A model generated the notes under the pieces. The model saw only the letters and a program-made list of their open reading frames with translations, was not told the DNA's origin and ran no database searches. Position numbers and translations under genes: made by a program. A stretch of 44,337 nt of DNA from Clostridiales bacterium (GTDB taxonomy: Bacteria; Bacillota; Clostridia; Christensenellales; Pumilibacteraceae): assembly GCA_015055625.1 (NCBI GenBank), contig SVHU01000021.1:1-44337 (forward strand). The letters are read 5' to 3'. Below, piece by piece: positions 8,357 through 16,710 of the stretch (within the stretch, counting starts at the first letter, position 1; every line of letters starts with the position of its first letter).

Positions 8357-10741
8357 ATGCTTAAGAATATTACTTTAGAAATGAGTGTAAAGCCTTTTAA
8401 GAAGGTGGACGACGAGTACGTTGAAAAGGTTTGCAGGCAGGTTTTTGAAGATTGGAAACCACTAGTAAAGGATGTTGAGTGCGTGTCTATTATGCTTTGG
8501 ACGGCAGACGGAAGCGAGATACTTGAATATAAGGGAAATATGGACGAAGAGTTCGAGTGGGCGAAGTGGATAGGTGGAGCAAATCCATGGAAAGAGTATG
8601 AACATAAAGACGATCCAAACAAGATAGGACTTCATAGCGCTAGATATTTATATATCGAAAATCCACCTGTATTTACTTATGGCGTATTGAAAAAAATTGT
8701 ATCTACGATTAAGCGCGTAGGTAATGAGATTTTCCCGAATAAGACTATACGTGTGGGCGAAACTTTTGACATTGGTCCAGAATTTGCTGAATCTCCGTTT
8801 AAGTACGAGCGCCACAATGAGATATGTAAAGGTCAGTCTATGGGACCTAATTGTATGATTTGCGCGCATACGTTCTTGCACGCGGATAACGTTGCGTATG
8901 CAGGTTTTCCTAACGGTATAGAAGAAGGGTTGCCCTTTGGTACGTTCTTTGGCAGACAGTGTCAAATCTTTTTGACAGATATGGGCTTTGACTATATTTG
9001 GTTTTCTAACGGTTTAGGTTTTGGTAGTGAACCTTGGTCGTCAACCGGTGAAATTTTTGATGGAAAGGAATTTCGTATAGAGAATTTCGAAAAGGTTAAA
9101 AAGCTTGCGTTTGAGTTTTGGGGGTATTTCAGAGCGGAGTGTGATTTTCCGATTGAAACGCGAGGAACTAACAACACTATGGGTATAGATTTAGCGTCTG
9201 ACGGTATTCCGCTTAAGGATATATACGAAAATTATGATTTTCTTCCACCGCCAAACTCGCCCTGGGCTGCGCTTGATGATAATTTTGGACTGGAAATAGC
9301 AGGATATATGTCTAGAATAGCAAAAATTCCTTCCGACAAATACTTGTTCAGATATTATCTTCACGATCCGTGGTGGATGAACAGTCCGTGGTATGATAGA
9401 TACAACTCTATGCCTCACGATATTTATCTTCCGCTTGCGTGTTGCAGAATTGACGAAAACGGAAACGTTCACAATCCTACGCATTTTAATATTCTTACCA
9501 TAGACAATACTTTGGGAGATATGCCGTCGGCGTGCGTAAACGAAAGTATTCCACATATGCTAAAGGGTTTTAAGGAATCTCCCGATCGTCCATCTCCCGT
9601 GGTTTGGGCATACCCCTTTAACGAGTATAGCGAAGCAAAGACAAAGGAGCAAGTTGCTCAGCTTTATGCTGACGAGTGGTTTATGGTTTCGTGCATAAAT
9701 CAAGGATTTCCGTTAAGCTCGGTTGTTTCTACCGATAATTTTGTAAAGATCGACAAATCCATTTTTGCAAATAGCGTAATAGTAACGCCCGTGCCTAAAG
9801 CTGACAGTGAGTTTGAAAAGAGCATAATCGAGTATATAAAGAACGGTGGAAAGGTTATTTTCTACGGCTCGGCGCACTTAGCAAGCAAGACTTGGCTAAA
9901 CTTTGCAAACATTACGCTTGGCGAAGGAATTGACGGAGAATGTAAGTACGTATTGAACAAAACCGAACAAAAGCCAATAGTAATAGGCAAACTTGAATGT
10001 GGTGGTCTTGTAAGAGAAGAAAGCGAAATCGCCTTTGCTACTGCAAACGGCAAGGCGATAGGTGTGGAGGGCGAAAACTTCTGCTTTATAAGAAACGTGC
10101 TTTCAAACGAGTTTAAGAGCTGGTCAAGATTGCCTAAAGAGCGAGATGCTAAGAAATATGCTAAAGTAGAAGATTTGATGAGAGTTGCGCTTGCAAAGCT
10201 TGGATATGATATAAAAGTAGATAACGTAGAAGGCGCGCAATCTCCCGTGTATATGGTGCATCGCCATAACGGCGCGTATATGTTCTCGATTTTTAGCGCG
10301 CATACCACGGCAAAAACGAGCTTGCGTTTCCCACTTGGAATCCCAGTGTTGGACGGATATACCACGGTAATTAATAATGGTTACGGCGAATATCATTTCC
10401 CCAAATGCGAAAGAAAGGAGTGTAGGGTTTTCGTTGAGCAAGAAGACGGAATTGTTAGCGTAAGAGAGTTTGCGCCCGTAAGTAATTTTGATCGTAGAAA
10501 AATAAGGGTAACTGGTCTTAAAAACGCAACGGTAAGGATTCTTGCGGAAGATTATTGTAAGGATAACTTAAGAGTTACGATTAATACTCCTGGTTATGAT
10601 AGTAACGTTTTGTCCGATCCGTTTGAGGGCGAGTATAAAAAGATAGGTAACGACGTTTACTATGAAGTAAAAAACGCTACCGGAATGATGCTTATAACCT
10701 TCCCGTTCCCTAAGGGTTGCGCAAGCAAAATTAAGGGCTAG
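8357..10741 (+). CDS. Large cytosolic putative glycoside hydrolase, family unknown
   Basis: The start is the ATG at 8357 behind AAAGGAG; the frame also extends to 8339. The roughly 794-residue product lacks a signal peptide. Residues 1-440 are rich in aromatic and acidic motifs typical of a TIM-barrel glycosidase (IRVGETFDIGPEF, WFSNGLGFGSEPW, TRGTNNTMGIDLASDG, YLHDPWWMNSPWYDRY, WAYPFNEY). Residues about 470-560 look like a Rossmann/GATase1-like domain (VIFYGSAHLAS), as in the trimerisation domain of GH42 enzymes, and the rest is beta-rich. I do not recognise the family. The domain order resembles a clan GH-A enzyme. It is co-transcribed with the WbsX/GH99-like gene, and a terminator follows. 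Confidence 0.6.
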   Translation: MLKNITLEMSVKPFKKVDDEYVEKVCRQVFEDWKPLVKDVECVSIMLWTADGSEILEYKGNMDEEFEWAKWIGGANPWKEYEHKDDPNKIGLHSARYLYIENPPVFTYGVLKKIVSTIKRVGNEIFPNKTIRVGETFDIGPEFAESPFKYERHNEICKGQSMGPNCMICAHTFLHADNVAYAGFPNGIEEGLPFGTFFGRQCQIFLTDMGFDYIWFSNGLGFGSEPWSSTGEIFDGKEFRIENFEKVKKLAFEFWGYFRAECDFPIETRGTNNTMGIDLASDGIPLKDIYENYDFLPPPNSPWAALDDNFGLEIAGYMSRIAKIPSDKYLFRYYLHDPWWMNSPWYDRYNSMPHDIYLPLACCRIDENGNVHNPTHFNILTIDNTLGDMPSACVNESIPHMLKGFKESPDRPSPVVWAYPFNEYSEAKTKEQVAQLYADEWFMVSCINQGFPLSSVVSTDNFVKIDKSIFANSVIVTPVPKADSEFEKSIIEYIKNGGKVIFYGSAHLASKTWLNFANITLGEGIDGECKYVLNKTEQKPIVIGKLECGGLVREESEIAFATANGKAIGVEGENFCFIRNVLSNEFKSWSRLPKERDAKKYAKVEDLMRVALAKLGYDIKVDNVEGAQSPVYMVHRHNGAYMFSIFSAHTTAKTSLRFPLGIPVLDGYTTVINNGYGEYHFPKCERKECRVFVEQEDGIVSVREFAPVSNFDRRKIRVTGLKNATVRILAEDYCKDNLRVTINTPGYDSNVLSDPFEGEYKKIGNDVYYEVKNATGMMLITFPFPKGCASKIKG

Positions 10742-10792
10742 AAGAGTTTTGATAGCTAAAAGCTTTAGTTTGAAAACATATTTAAGGTTAAT

Positions 10793-10827
10793 AAAAAACC
10801 GCTAATCGTTATGATTGGCGGTTTTTT
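10793..10827 (+). terminator. Terminator of the glycosidase operon
   Basis: AAAAAACCGC-TAATC (from 10793), loop GTTAT, and GATTGGCGG followed by T6 form a strong hairpin with a U-tract. The A-rich left arm means it could also work in reverse. Confidence 0.85.
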
Positions 10828-10911
10828 GTAATGAAACTTTATTTTTTGTAATAATAGATATATGATCTAAAACAACGCATACGTGTATAAGTTTTTACAA
10901 CAATGCATAAT

Positions 10912-10951
10912 AAAAACGCAATCCTTTATTAATTTAGGACTGCGTTTTTTT
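10912..10951 (-). terminator. Terminator of the fibronectin-type lipoprotein gene
   Basis: AAAAACGCA-ATCCT (10912-10925) pairs with AGGA-C-TGCGTTTTT (10936 onward). The A5 run on the left is the U-tract on the minus strand, where the large lipoprotein gene ends at 10974. Confidence 0.8.
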
Positions 10952-10973
10952 GTTGATTATAAAGTGAGTTGTT

Positions 10974-13900
10974 TTAGTACGTAATGGTTGCCCAGTCGCT
11001 GTCAAGATAGCCTGTGCAAGTTGCTTTTACCTTAATGGTGTCGCCTTTAGAGAGGGTGGCAATTTTCGTGCTTACCGTTTTTTCTTCGTCACCGTCGTTA
11101 ATAACGTACACAAAGTAAACTCTTGCGCCAACGTTGTATTTTTCGCACGTTACGTTTCCGTCTGTATCGATAGAAAGTTTAGGCGCGTCTAGCTTTACTT
11201 TAGCGTCAACCGTGTTGGAAGTGCTTTCGCAATAGGTGTTGTAATCGCTTGGGATTGCCTTTACGTAATAGTGATAACCAAGTTGTATAGAGCATTGTGT
11301 TCCGTCAATATAATCGTGAACGACCTCTCCGGTTGTGGCGTTATAAACCTTGTAGAATTCTGCGTTTTCCACAGCTTCCCAAGAAAGCGTTCTATAATAC
11401 GTGTCAAGGGTAATAACCGGGGAGGTAAGCTTGATTCTGGTATCGGATATAGTTACTAATTCGCAGTAGTCGGAGTCTAAGAGGTTTTCGTTAGAAGACG
11501 TTGCTTTAACCTTAAACGTATCGCCGTTTTTAAGACCACGAATGATTGCTTCGGTGGTTTCACCTTGCTTACCGTTAAGTTCGTAAACAAATATTTCAGT
11601 ACTGTCGCCACAGTCCCACTCTATGGTAACGCCGTCGTTGTCATAGCTTGTTCTTACGTTGTAAGGGGTTTTCAGTTGAGCTTTAGCGCATGCGTACCAG
11701 GCGCTCCAATCGCCGTCTACGTAGTAGTCTTCGTAGTCTGACGCGGTGAGTTTGATTCTTATTTCCTGGCCTGCGGTAAGCTTAATGCCCCAAGAAGAGT
11801 CCTGATCGTAAGTGCCAACAGGCTGACCGTTCGAATCTCTTATTTCGATAGTGTAATTGTTCCAGTATCCGTTGTTGAGATCTTCGGGGATAATAATATC
11901 GTAAGAGCCGTATGCGTCACATACTTCGGTGTTGATTTTTATGCTTGCAGTGGGAAGCTTTCCTATAATTTTATAGTCGATAACCGCGCCGTCCCAATCG
12001 TATGGATGATCTTCGGTGTACTGCTTGCCGTACATCTTGTAGGTGTAGCGAATAGTCAAGTTTCCTGCAACCGTTGTGGTGAAATTAATGTCGTCAAGGT
12101 CAAAAGTTATGGGCTGTAAATTACCAAGTGGGAACACGTCGTCAGGATTGATTTTGTTTTTGAACGCGTTAATTACGTCTTCCAGCCAAGCCTCTTCGTC
12201 AATCTCGATATTGGGTTCTTCCTGTGTCCAAAGTACGTCTAAAATCTTGTAGCCTTCGGTAAGTACGATTTGATTAACGTAGCCCAAATTTTTGTAAGTT
12301 TCGTTGCCTAAGTTGTTTCTCGACATGACTTCAAGATAAAGCACGTTATCTTCGTCGATATAGAACAAGTCGTTGTAATTGTCGTCGGAAGCTATGAATA
12401 AATAGTCGTTTTCAGTAATTGCGGGTTTAACTTCAAACCAATCGTCCTTAAGTTTTCTGTTTACAGGCTCTTCGCCGTTACCGCTGTCGATATCTGCGGT
12501 GATTTCATACGTCCAACTATTATCGTTTACGCGCTTGCTTTGGTATCCCGGTAAAACGACGTAGTACATATTATTAACGTTGAAGAATTCTTCATCTTCT
12601 CCGTACGTAAACTCGTAGGAGTATATGCCTTGAGCTAAAAGCTCTCTCCACTCCTGTTCGGTAACGTCTGAGTAATACTCGTCAATCTTATCCTTATCGT
12701 TACGTAGTTTTTGTAGCTTCGTATAGGTGGTATAGTGGTCGGGGTCTGACCAATCCATCGAATCTAACGTAGCTTGTAATTCGTCGATAAGGTCGGGATT
12801 TTCGATGAGCGAAATTGCGCTTTCAGCAAGGTATTGCTTGCTATATTCGTCTACAAGCTTAATTTTTAGGTTGTCAATATTGAACTTTCTGTCTGCGCCA
12901 AAATCAAAATAGATAATAGCGTCGTCGACAAGTCCGTAGCTACCACTCCACCAAACCCAAGGATCGTCTAAATGCTGAGAGTCAACATAATTGTATGCGT
13001 ATTGTTCTACGTTTGTGGAGTTTTTATAATAAATTTTAACGACGTAGCTATTAAGGCAAAGTATACCGTCGCTAATTTGCGCATTTCCGTCAAAGTCAGT
13101 GGTGGAGTATACGATGTCGCCATTTTCCCAATCCTTAAGAATTTCTAATTTGCTGAAACTAAACGAAGCATCGTTAAGCGTTGCGCTAACGTTAATAACG
13201 GGATAATATTTACCTGTTTGTTCGTTTAGTAAAAGAGCTGACGAAACTTCATGTGATAAAACGTCGTCCGTTGTGCAATTTTCGGCATTTATAGAGTGGG
13301 GATATACGCCGTTTCCGTCGTGCGTATCCGCGTAAACGATTGCTCTAATATAATAGTAGGTGTTTGCGCTAAGGTTGTTGAACGTGATAGAATTATTGCC
13401 TATAAGTAGTCTTTCTTGAGCTACAATCACGTTGTATCCATCGTGAACTACCGCTCTAAGCCAAGCGCCCGTTTTTGCGATAAATCCGCTGTTGTCGGAT
13501 ACGTTTACTTCGAGTGAAATTGAGCTTGCAGTAGTGTCTACGTTGCTAATGGTCGCTGTGGGTAGGCTTTCTTGTATGGGAAGTCCAATAGTTACCGTAT
13601 CGTTGCTTTCGTCGATAAGAACTGACTTTCCGTCTTGGCTGATGTTGGCTCCCTCTACGTATTCGATTTCGGTAACAGTGTACGAAATTTCCTCATACGT
13701 ATTTTGAGGAATGGTAAGAGCAACGTACACGCAGTTAAGATACGTAGTACCGCTTTGAACAAAGAATGATTGCAACGCGCCACCCGATTGGTATTTAACG
13801 CCGTTTAATTTTAGCGATAAAATAGTGTTCTGATCGGGGTTGCTAAGCCAGATTTGTACGTAAACGGTGTTGCCTATCGCGCTATAAATTTCGTAATCGC

Positions 13901-14687
13901 TCTTTGTTGGAGCTGTGTCGCCCAACGCGTTGTTTGCATCGGATAAATAGTTTTTAAGCGCCTCGTCAAAAGATATTCTTGCGCTGTTAAATAACGCAGG
14001 AGAAGAAAGTAGTTGACCTGTGGGAGCGTCGCTTTGAGTAGGTGTGCTTACAGATGCTTTTATGCCAAGGTATGTGGGCGCTGTTGTTTCACCGCCAGGA
14101 GGATTTGGGCCTTGCGCGGTGTATGTAACAGGTGCGCTCCAATTACTGTCGGTATAAGAGCTTCCGTCGCCAACAGCCTTTACAACAATACTTTGACCGT
14201 TTGTAAGCTGAAGAGATAAAGCGGTTGTGAATTGCTCGCTTCCGCCGTTGATTTTATACTTATATCCGCTTGCGTTAGGTATCGCGTTCCAGCTTGCAAT
14301 ACCCGAGTTTGATACTGAAACGGAAGGAGTTTGAAGCTGAACGGGAGAGCCGGGCGTGCCTTGAGCTATGTAGGTAACCGAGTTGCTCCAATCGCTTGTG
14401 GAATAGTTGGTTCCGTCACCAACAGCTCTTACCTTTAGCGTTTGACCGTTTGTAAGAGTTTTTTGAGTGAAGGTGTTTTCAACGTAAGACAAAACTCCGT
14501 CTGTGCTGATTTCAAATTTGTCAGCATTAGCGTTTGCTTCCCACGACGCAACGTTGCCGTTCAGGGAAACAACGGGAGCGGATAGTTTTTGCGGATCGGT
14601 TTTAGGCGCTGTGTCGCAGGCAATAAAGCCCATTACCGCAAATAACGTTACTATCACAAGTATTACTGATAATAAGCGTTTTTTCAT
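10974..14687 (-). CDS. Large fibronectin-type-III-like repeat lipoprotein
   Basis: The 1237-residue protein begins with a lipoprotein signal (MKKRLLSVILVIVTLFAVMG, lipobox FIAC with Cys24). Two Fn3-like modules follow (SAPVVSLNGNVASWEA... and TPSVSVSNSGIASWNA...), both ending in a W-S-x-x-V-T-Y strand. A long middle region of about 700 residues is beta-rich with no family I recognise. The C-terminus has three more Fn3-like modules (TPYNVRTSY, SPVITLDTYYRTLSWEA, APKLSIDTDGNVTCE). It is probably a membrane-tethered surface protein for binding or display. AGGAGG sits eight bases before the ATG, directly behind a terminator-like hairpin. Confidence 0.82.
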   Translation of the reverse strand: MKKRLLSVILVIVTLFAVMGFIACDTAPKTDPQKLSAPVVSLNGNVASWEANANADKFEISTDGVLSYVENTFTQKTLTNGQTLKVRAVGDGTNYSTSDWSNSVTYIAQGTPGSPVQLQTPSVSVSNSGIASWNAIPNASGYKYKINGGSEQFTTALSLQLTNGQSIVVKAVGDGSSYTDSNWSAPVTYTAQGPNPPGGETTAPTYLGIKASVSTPTQSDAPTGQLLSSPALFNSARISFDEALKNYLSDANNALGDTAPTKSDYEIYSAIGNTVYVQIWLSNPDQNTILSLKLNGVKYQSGGALQSFFVQSGTTYLNCVYVALTIPQNTYEEISYTVTEIEYVEGANISQDGKSVLIDESNDTVTIGLPIQESLPTATISNVDTTASSISLEVNVSDNSGFIAKTGAWLRAVVHDGYNVIVAQERLLIGNNSITFNNLSANTYYYIRAIVYADTHDGNGVYPHSINAENCTTDDVLSHEVSSALLLNEQTGKYYPVINVSATLNDASFSFSKLEILKDWENGDIVYSTTDFDGNAQISDGILCLNSYVVKIYYKNSTNVEQYAYNYVDSQHLDDPWVWWSGSYGLVDDAIIYFDFGADRKFNIDNLKIKLVDEYSKQYLAESAISLIENPDLIDELQATLDSMDWSDPDHYTTYTKLQKLRNDKDKIDEYYSDVTEQEWRELLAQGIYSYEFTYGEDEEFFNVNNMYYVVLPGYQSKRVNDNSWTYEITADIDSGNGEEPVNRKLKDDWFEVKPAITENDYLFIASDDNYNDLFYIDEDNVLYLEVMSRNNLGNETYKNLGYVNQIVLTEGYKILDVLWTQEEPNIEIDEEAWLEDVINAFKNKINPDDVFPLGNLQPITFDLDDINFTTTVAGNLTIRYTYKMYGKQYTEDHPYDWDGAVIDYKIIGKLPTASIKINTEVCDAYGSYDIIIPEDLNNGYWNNYTIEIRDSNGQPVGTYDQDSSWGIKLTAGQEIRIKLTASDYEDYYVDGDWSAWYACAKAQLKTPYNVRTSYDNDGVTIEWDCGDSTEIFVYELNGKQGETTEAIIRGLKNGDTFKVKATSSNENLLDSDYCELVTISDTRIKLTSPVITLDTYYRTLSWEAVENAEFYKVYNATTGEVVHDYIDGTQCSIQLGYHYYVKAIPSDYNTYCESTSNTVDAKVKLDAPKLSIDTDGNVTCEKYNVGARVYFVYVINDGDEEKTVSTKIATLSKGDTIKVKATCTGYLDSDWATITY

Positions 14688-14701
14688 AGTGTTATCCTCC
14701 T

Positions 14702-14754
14702 AAAAAAACAGTCTTTCGCGCAAAGAGAGTGTTCTTACGCAAAAGACTGTTTTT
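14702..14754 (-). terminator. Terminator-like hairpin just upstream of lipoprotein SD
   Basis: A perfect 13-bp stem AAAAACAGTCTTT / AAAGACTGTTTTT (14704-14716, 14742-14754) encloses a second stem (GCG..AAGA / TCTT..GCG). On the minus strand it ends in U7 immediately followed by the AGGAGG ribosome site (14701-14696). It has the full layout of an intrinsic terminator inside a 5' leader, so it may be an attenuator for the lipoprotein gene; on the plus strand it also carries T5. Confidence 0.7.
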
Positions 14755-15215
14755 CAAATATTGTGTTTTATAAGTCATAGTTGTTTACAATTGCTCTACA
14801 ATAGTTGAATTTTTGCCTCCGCGTAAGTTGTTCCTGTGTTTTGCGCTAAAAAAATAAAAGCGCCAACCGAGGTTGACGCTTTAAAAAACGCAAACTCCGA
14901 TTGTCGCTAAACTAACCGAATAAGAAGAGGGAACAAGTTCCTATCATTCCAATTGGTGGAATCCGCATTTTTAGCAAGTACAAAAATTGGAATGAGAAAA
15001 ATAGGTATAATACCCTTAAAGTAGAAACTATGCCGTAATTAGTGTATATTCAGTTAGTTTAGCATTTTTAGTATACCATACTTTCATATTTATGCAAGGC
15101 GTTTGCGCTATATTTATTAAAATAATATCATTAAGTGTTTTAGTATTTGATAAAAACATAGTATCTGGTTGTTTGAATTTCTTTGGTGGTACTTTAAGCT
15201 TTTTTAGTGTTTTTC
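14755..15215. other. Non-coding region between divergent genes
   Basis: Besides the two hairpins, this stretch holds a perfect 10-bp inverted repeat CATTCCAATT (14945-14954) and AATTGGAATG (14985-14994) around a 30-base loop, followed by very AT-rich DNA. I see no convincing gene. A 64-codon minus-strand frame at 15028-15222 has only a TTG start and no ribosome site. Confidence 0.5.
14848..14882 (-). terminator. Second hairpin with U-tract on the minus strand
   Basis: AAAGCG-C-CAAC (14857-14867), loop CGAG, and GTTG-A-CGCTTT (14872-14882) form a stem; the minus-strand transcript then runs into a U-rich tract (plus-strand A run 14848-14854). It would end any minus-strand transcript coming from 14.9-15.2 kb, or act as a second leader hairpin. 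Confidence 0.55.
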
Positions 15216-15245
15216 TTGACAAAACTACTTCCGTAGTGGTATAAT
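15216..15245 (+). promoter_or_regulatory. Promoter of the ART toxin-antitoxin operon
   Basis: TTGACA (15216-15221), an 18-base spacer and TATAAT (15240-15245) are both consensus boxes. The spacer contains the left half of the operator. Confidence 0.85.
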
Positions 15246-15270
15246 AAATGAAATATAACTCTACGGAAGT
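15227..15270. promoter_or_regulatory. Operator: 10-bp inverted repeat flanking the -10 box
   Basis: ACTTCCGTAG (15227-15236) and CTACGGAAGT (15261-15270) are perfect reverse complements, 24 bases apart, bracketing the -10 box and likely transcription start. The left site is itself a small palindrome (ACTAC-TTCC-GTAGT, 15224-15237). This layout is typical of autoregulation by an XRE antitoxin such as the one encoded second in the operon. Confidence 0.7.
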
Positions 15271-15289
15271 ATAAAAAATGGAGGCGTAA

Positions 15290-15928
15290 GTGGAAAAGTT
15301 AGTATTGTATCACGGTTCTGAAAGGATTGTAGAAAGACCTGAGTTTATGAAAGGTGTGGCGCATAACGACTTTGGCGCAGGCTTTTATGCAACAAAAGAG
15401 GAGGCAATTGCAAAGGAGTGGGCGTGCGGAGATGGAAATGACGGCTACGTAAACATATATTCGATATCGCTAGAGGGGTTAAAAGTATTTGACATAACGA
15501 AAGAAAAGAACGCGTCGCTTGTGTGGCTGGCGTTGCTACTAAAAAATAGGCGTTTAAGAATAGGTAGTGCAAAGCAAAAAACAGCTCGCGATTTTGTCGT
15601 GGAGAATTATTTGCCTGACGTTAGAGCTTATGATATTATAGTTGGATATCGTGGCGACGATTCGTATTTTTCGTTTGCTCGCGCGTTTTTGGACGGAGAA
15701 ATAAGTTTTGGTCAGCTTGACAAAATGCTCACACTTGACAAGCTTTGTTTACAGTATGCGCTGGTCAGCGATAAGGCTGTAAAGAGTTTGCGTTTTAGCG
15801 ACGTTTTGGTCGAGGATGGAAGCGATTGTTATTATAAGAGGAAAGAAAGAGATAGTAAGTTACGAGAGGAAGTGTTGTCCTTTGTGGAAAAATCGCCTAA
15901 ATACATCAGCGATATTATGGAGAGGTAA
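15290..15928 (+). CDS. DUF3990 ADP-ribosyltransferase-fold protein, likely toxin
   Basis: The start is a GTG five bases after GGAGG. The 212-residue product has VLYHGSERIV, then DFGAGFYATKEEAIAKEWA and VNIYSISLEGLKVFD, the DUF3990 signature. That family belongs to the ADP-ribosyltransferase fold, in which the H-G motif and the GFYAT segment bind NAD. It lacks an export signal, so the target should be inside the cell. The next gene, four bases downstream, carries an XRE HTH and probably neutralises and represses it. Type II toxin-antitoxin is the best reading; a non-toxic modification role is possible. Confidence 0.75.
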   Translation: MEKLVLYHGSERIVERPEFMKGVAHNDFGAGFYATKEEAIAKEWACGDGNDGYVNIYSISLEGLKVFDITKEKNASLVWLALLLKNRRLRIGSAKQKTARDFVVENYLPDVRAYDIIVGYRGDDSYFSFARAFLDGEISFGQLDKMLTLDKLCLQYALVSDKAVKSLRFSDVLVEDGSDCYYKRKERDSKLREEVLSFVEKSPKYISDIMER

Positions 15929-15932
15929 TGAT

Positions 15933-16574
15933 ATGAAAAATATACGCGCAATAGAATATTTAGACGACGCAATGAATAATTTGGGCGAGGCGTTCGACTA
16001 TGCTGTAAACGCTTGTAAACTTGATTTGGAGATATTTTTGGAGTTATTTATTTCAACTGGTGTAGCCGATTTGTTTGCTGACGGTTCGCCTAAGTACGTT
16101 TCGGGAATTTCGGGCAGTGAACTTGTATTAAAAACGCTGTCAAAAGCGGGGCTTAGTACGGACAACTGCCCGGACAGGCAAACTGATTTTGGTTTTTCTA
16201 AGGAGTACAAGTGCGGATCGGTGCTTGCCTACTATCAATACAACAGTGGAAGAAGCTATAAGAGTATAAAAGAAGAGCTAAGTGTAGACGATTTGTACGG
16301 TTTGTACTCGATTTTGCAAAAGTATTCTAAGGAAAAGTTTGTTGGTATTGTCGAGGACGTTATAAAAAAGCACAGCGACACAACAAGACTCCAACAGATC
16401 AGAAAAAAGCGTGGAATATCACAACGCAGGCTTGCTGATCTTTCTGGTGTGAATTTAAGAACTTTGCAACAATACGAGGTTGGCGCTAAAGATATTAACA
16501 AGGCATCCGCAACTTCCGTACTTGCGCTTTCTAACGTTTTATCCTGCAAAGTTGAAGATATTATAGAGTATTAA
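15933..16574 (+). CDS. XRE-HTH protein, likely cognate antitoxin
   Basis: The ATG at 15933, preceded by GAGAGG and four bases after the toxin stop, is preferred over the ATG at 15816, which lies inside the toxin gene. The 213-residue product has an N-terminal helical part (about 1-150; residues 5-70 resemble the DUF3791 partner proteins of DUF3990) and a C-terminal HTH_XRE domain (LQQIRKKRGISQRRLADLSG, VNLRTLQQYEVG). It likely binds the toxin with its N-terminus and the inverted repeat at 15227-15270 with its C-terminus. The domain order, partner first and DNA-binding last, is notable. Confidence 0.75.
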   Translation: MKNIRAIEYLDDAMNNLGEAFDYAVNACKLDLEIFLELFISTGVADLFADGSPKYVSGISGSELVLKTLSKAGLSTDNCPDRQTDFGFSKEYKCGSVLAYYQYNSGRSYKSIKEELSVDDLYGLYSILQKYSKEKFVGIVEDVIKKHSDTTRLQQIRKKRGISQRRLADLSGVNLRTLQQYEVGAKDINKASATSVLALSNVLSCKVEDIIEY

Positions 16575-16610
16575 TTTTTACAAGCTGTCGTTAAATTTGT
16601 ACAATTATGC

Positions 16611-16639
16611 TTTACAGGCTGGATGCTTTATGCTATAAT
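16611..16639 (+). promoter_or_regulatory. Promoter of WYL regulator gene
   Basis: TTTACA (16611-16616), a 17-base spacer and TATAAT (16634-16639) with TGC just before the -10 box. It separates the WYL gene from the toxin-antitoxin operon. Confidence 0.75.
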
Positions 16640-16710
16640 TATTATAATGATAAGTTTTTAGTGGTAAAACGATAAAATTTAGACAAAGCAAGTTTGATAT
16701 GGAGGAGTAT

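Noticed and set aside
14755..15010. Riboswitch upstream of the fibronectin-type lipoprotein
   Set aside because: The hairpins are clear, but I could not match the leader to any known aptamer class.
15028..15222. 64-codon minus-strand frame in front of the ART toxin operon
   Set aside because: It starts with TTG, has no ribosome site, and overlaps the -35 box of a strong plus-strand promoter; the AT-rich DNA explains its Lys/Ile/Thr content.
16512..16520. Third copy of the toxin operator half-site (ACTTCCGTA) inside the antitoxin gene
   Set aside because: It is a single half-site in coding sequence with no inverted partner; a chance match is likely.
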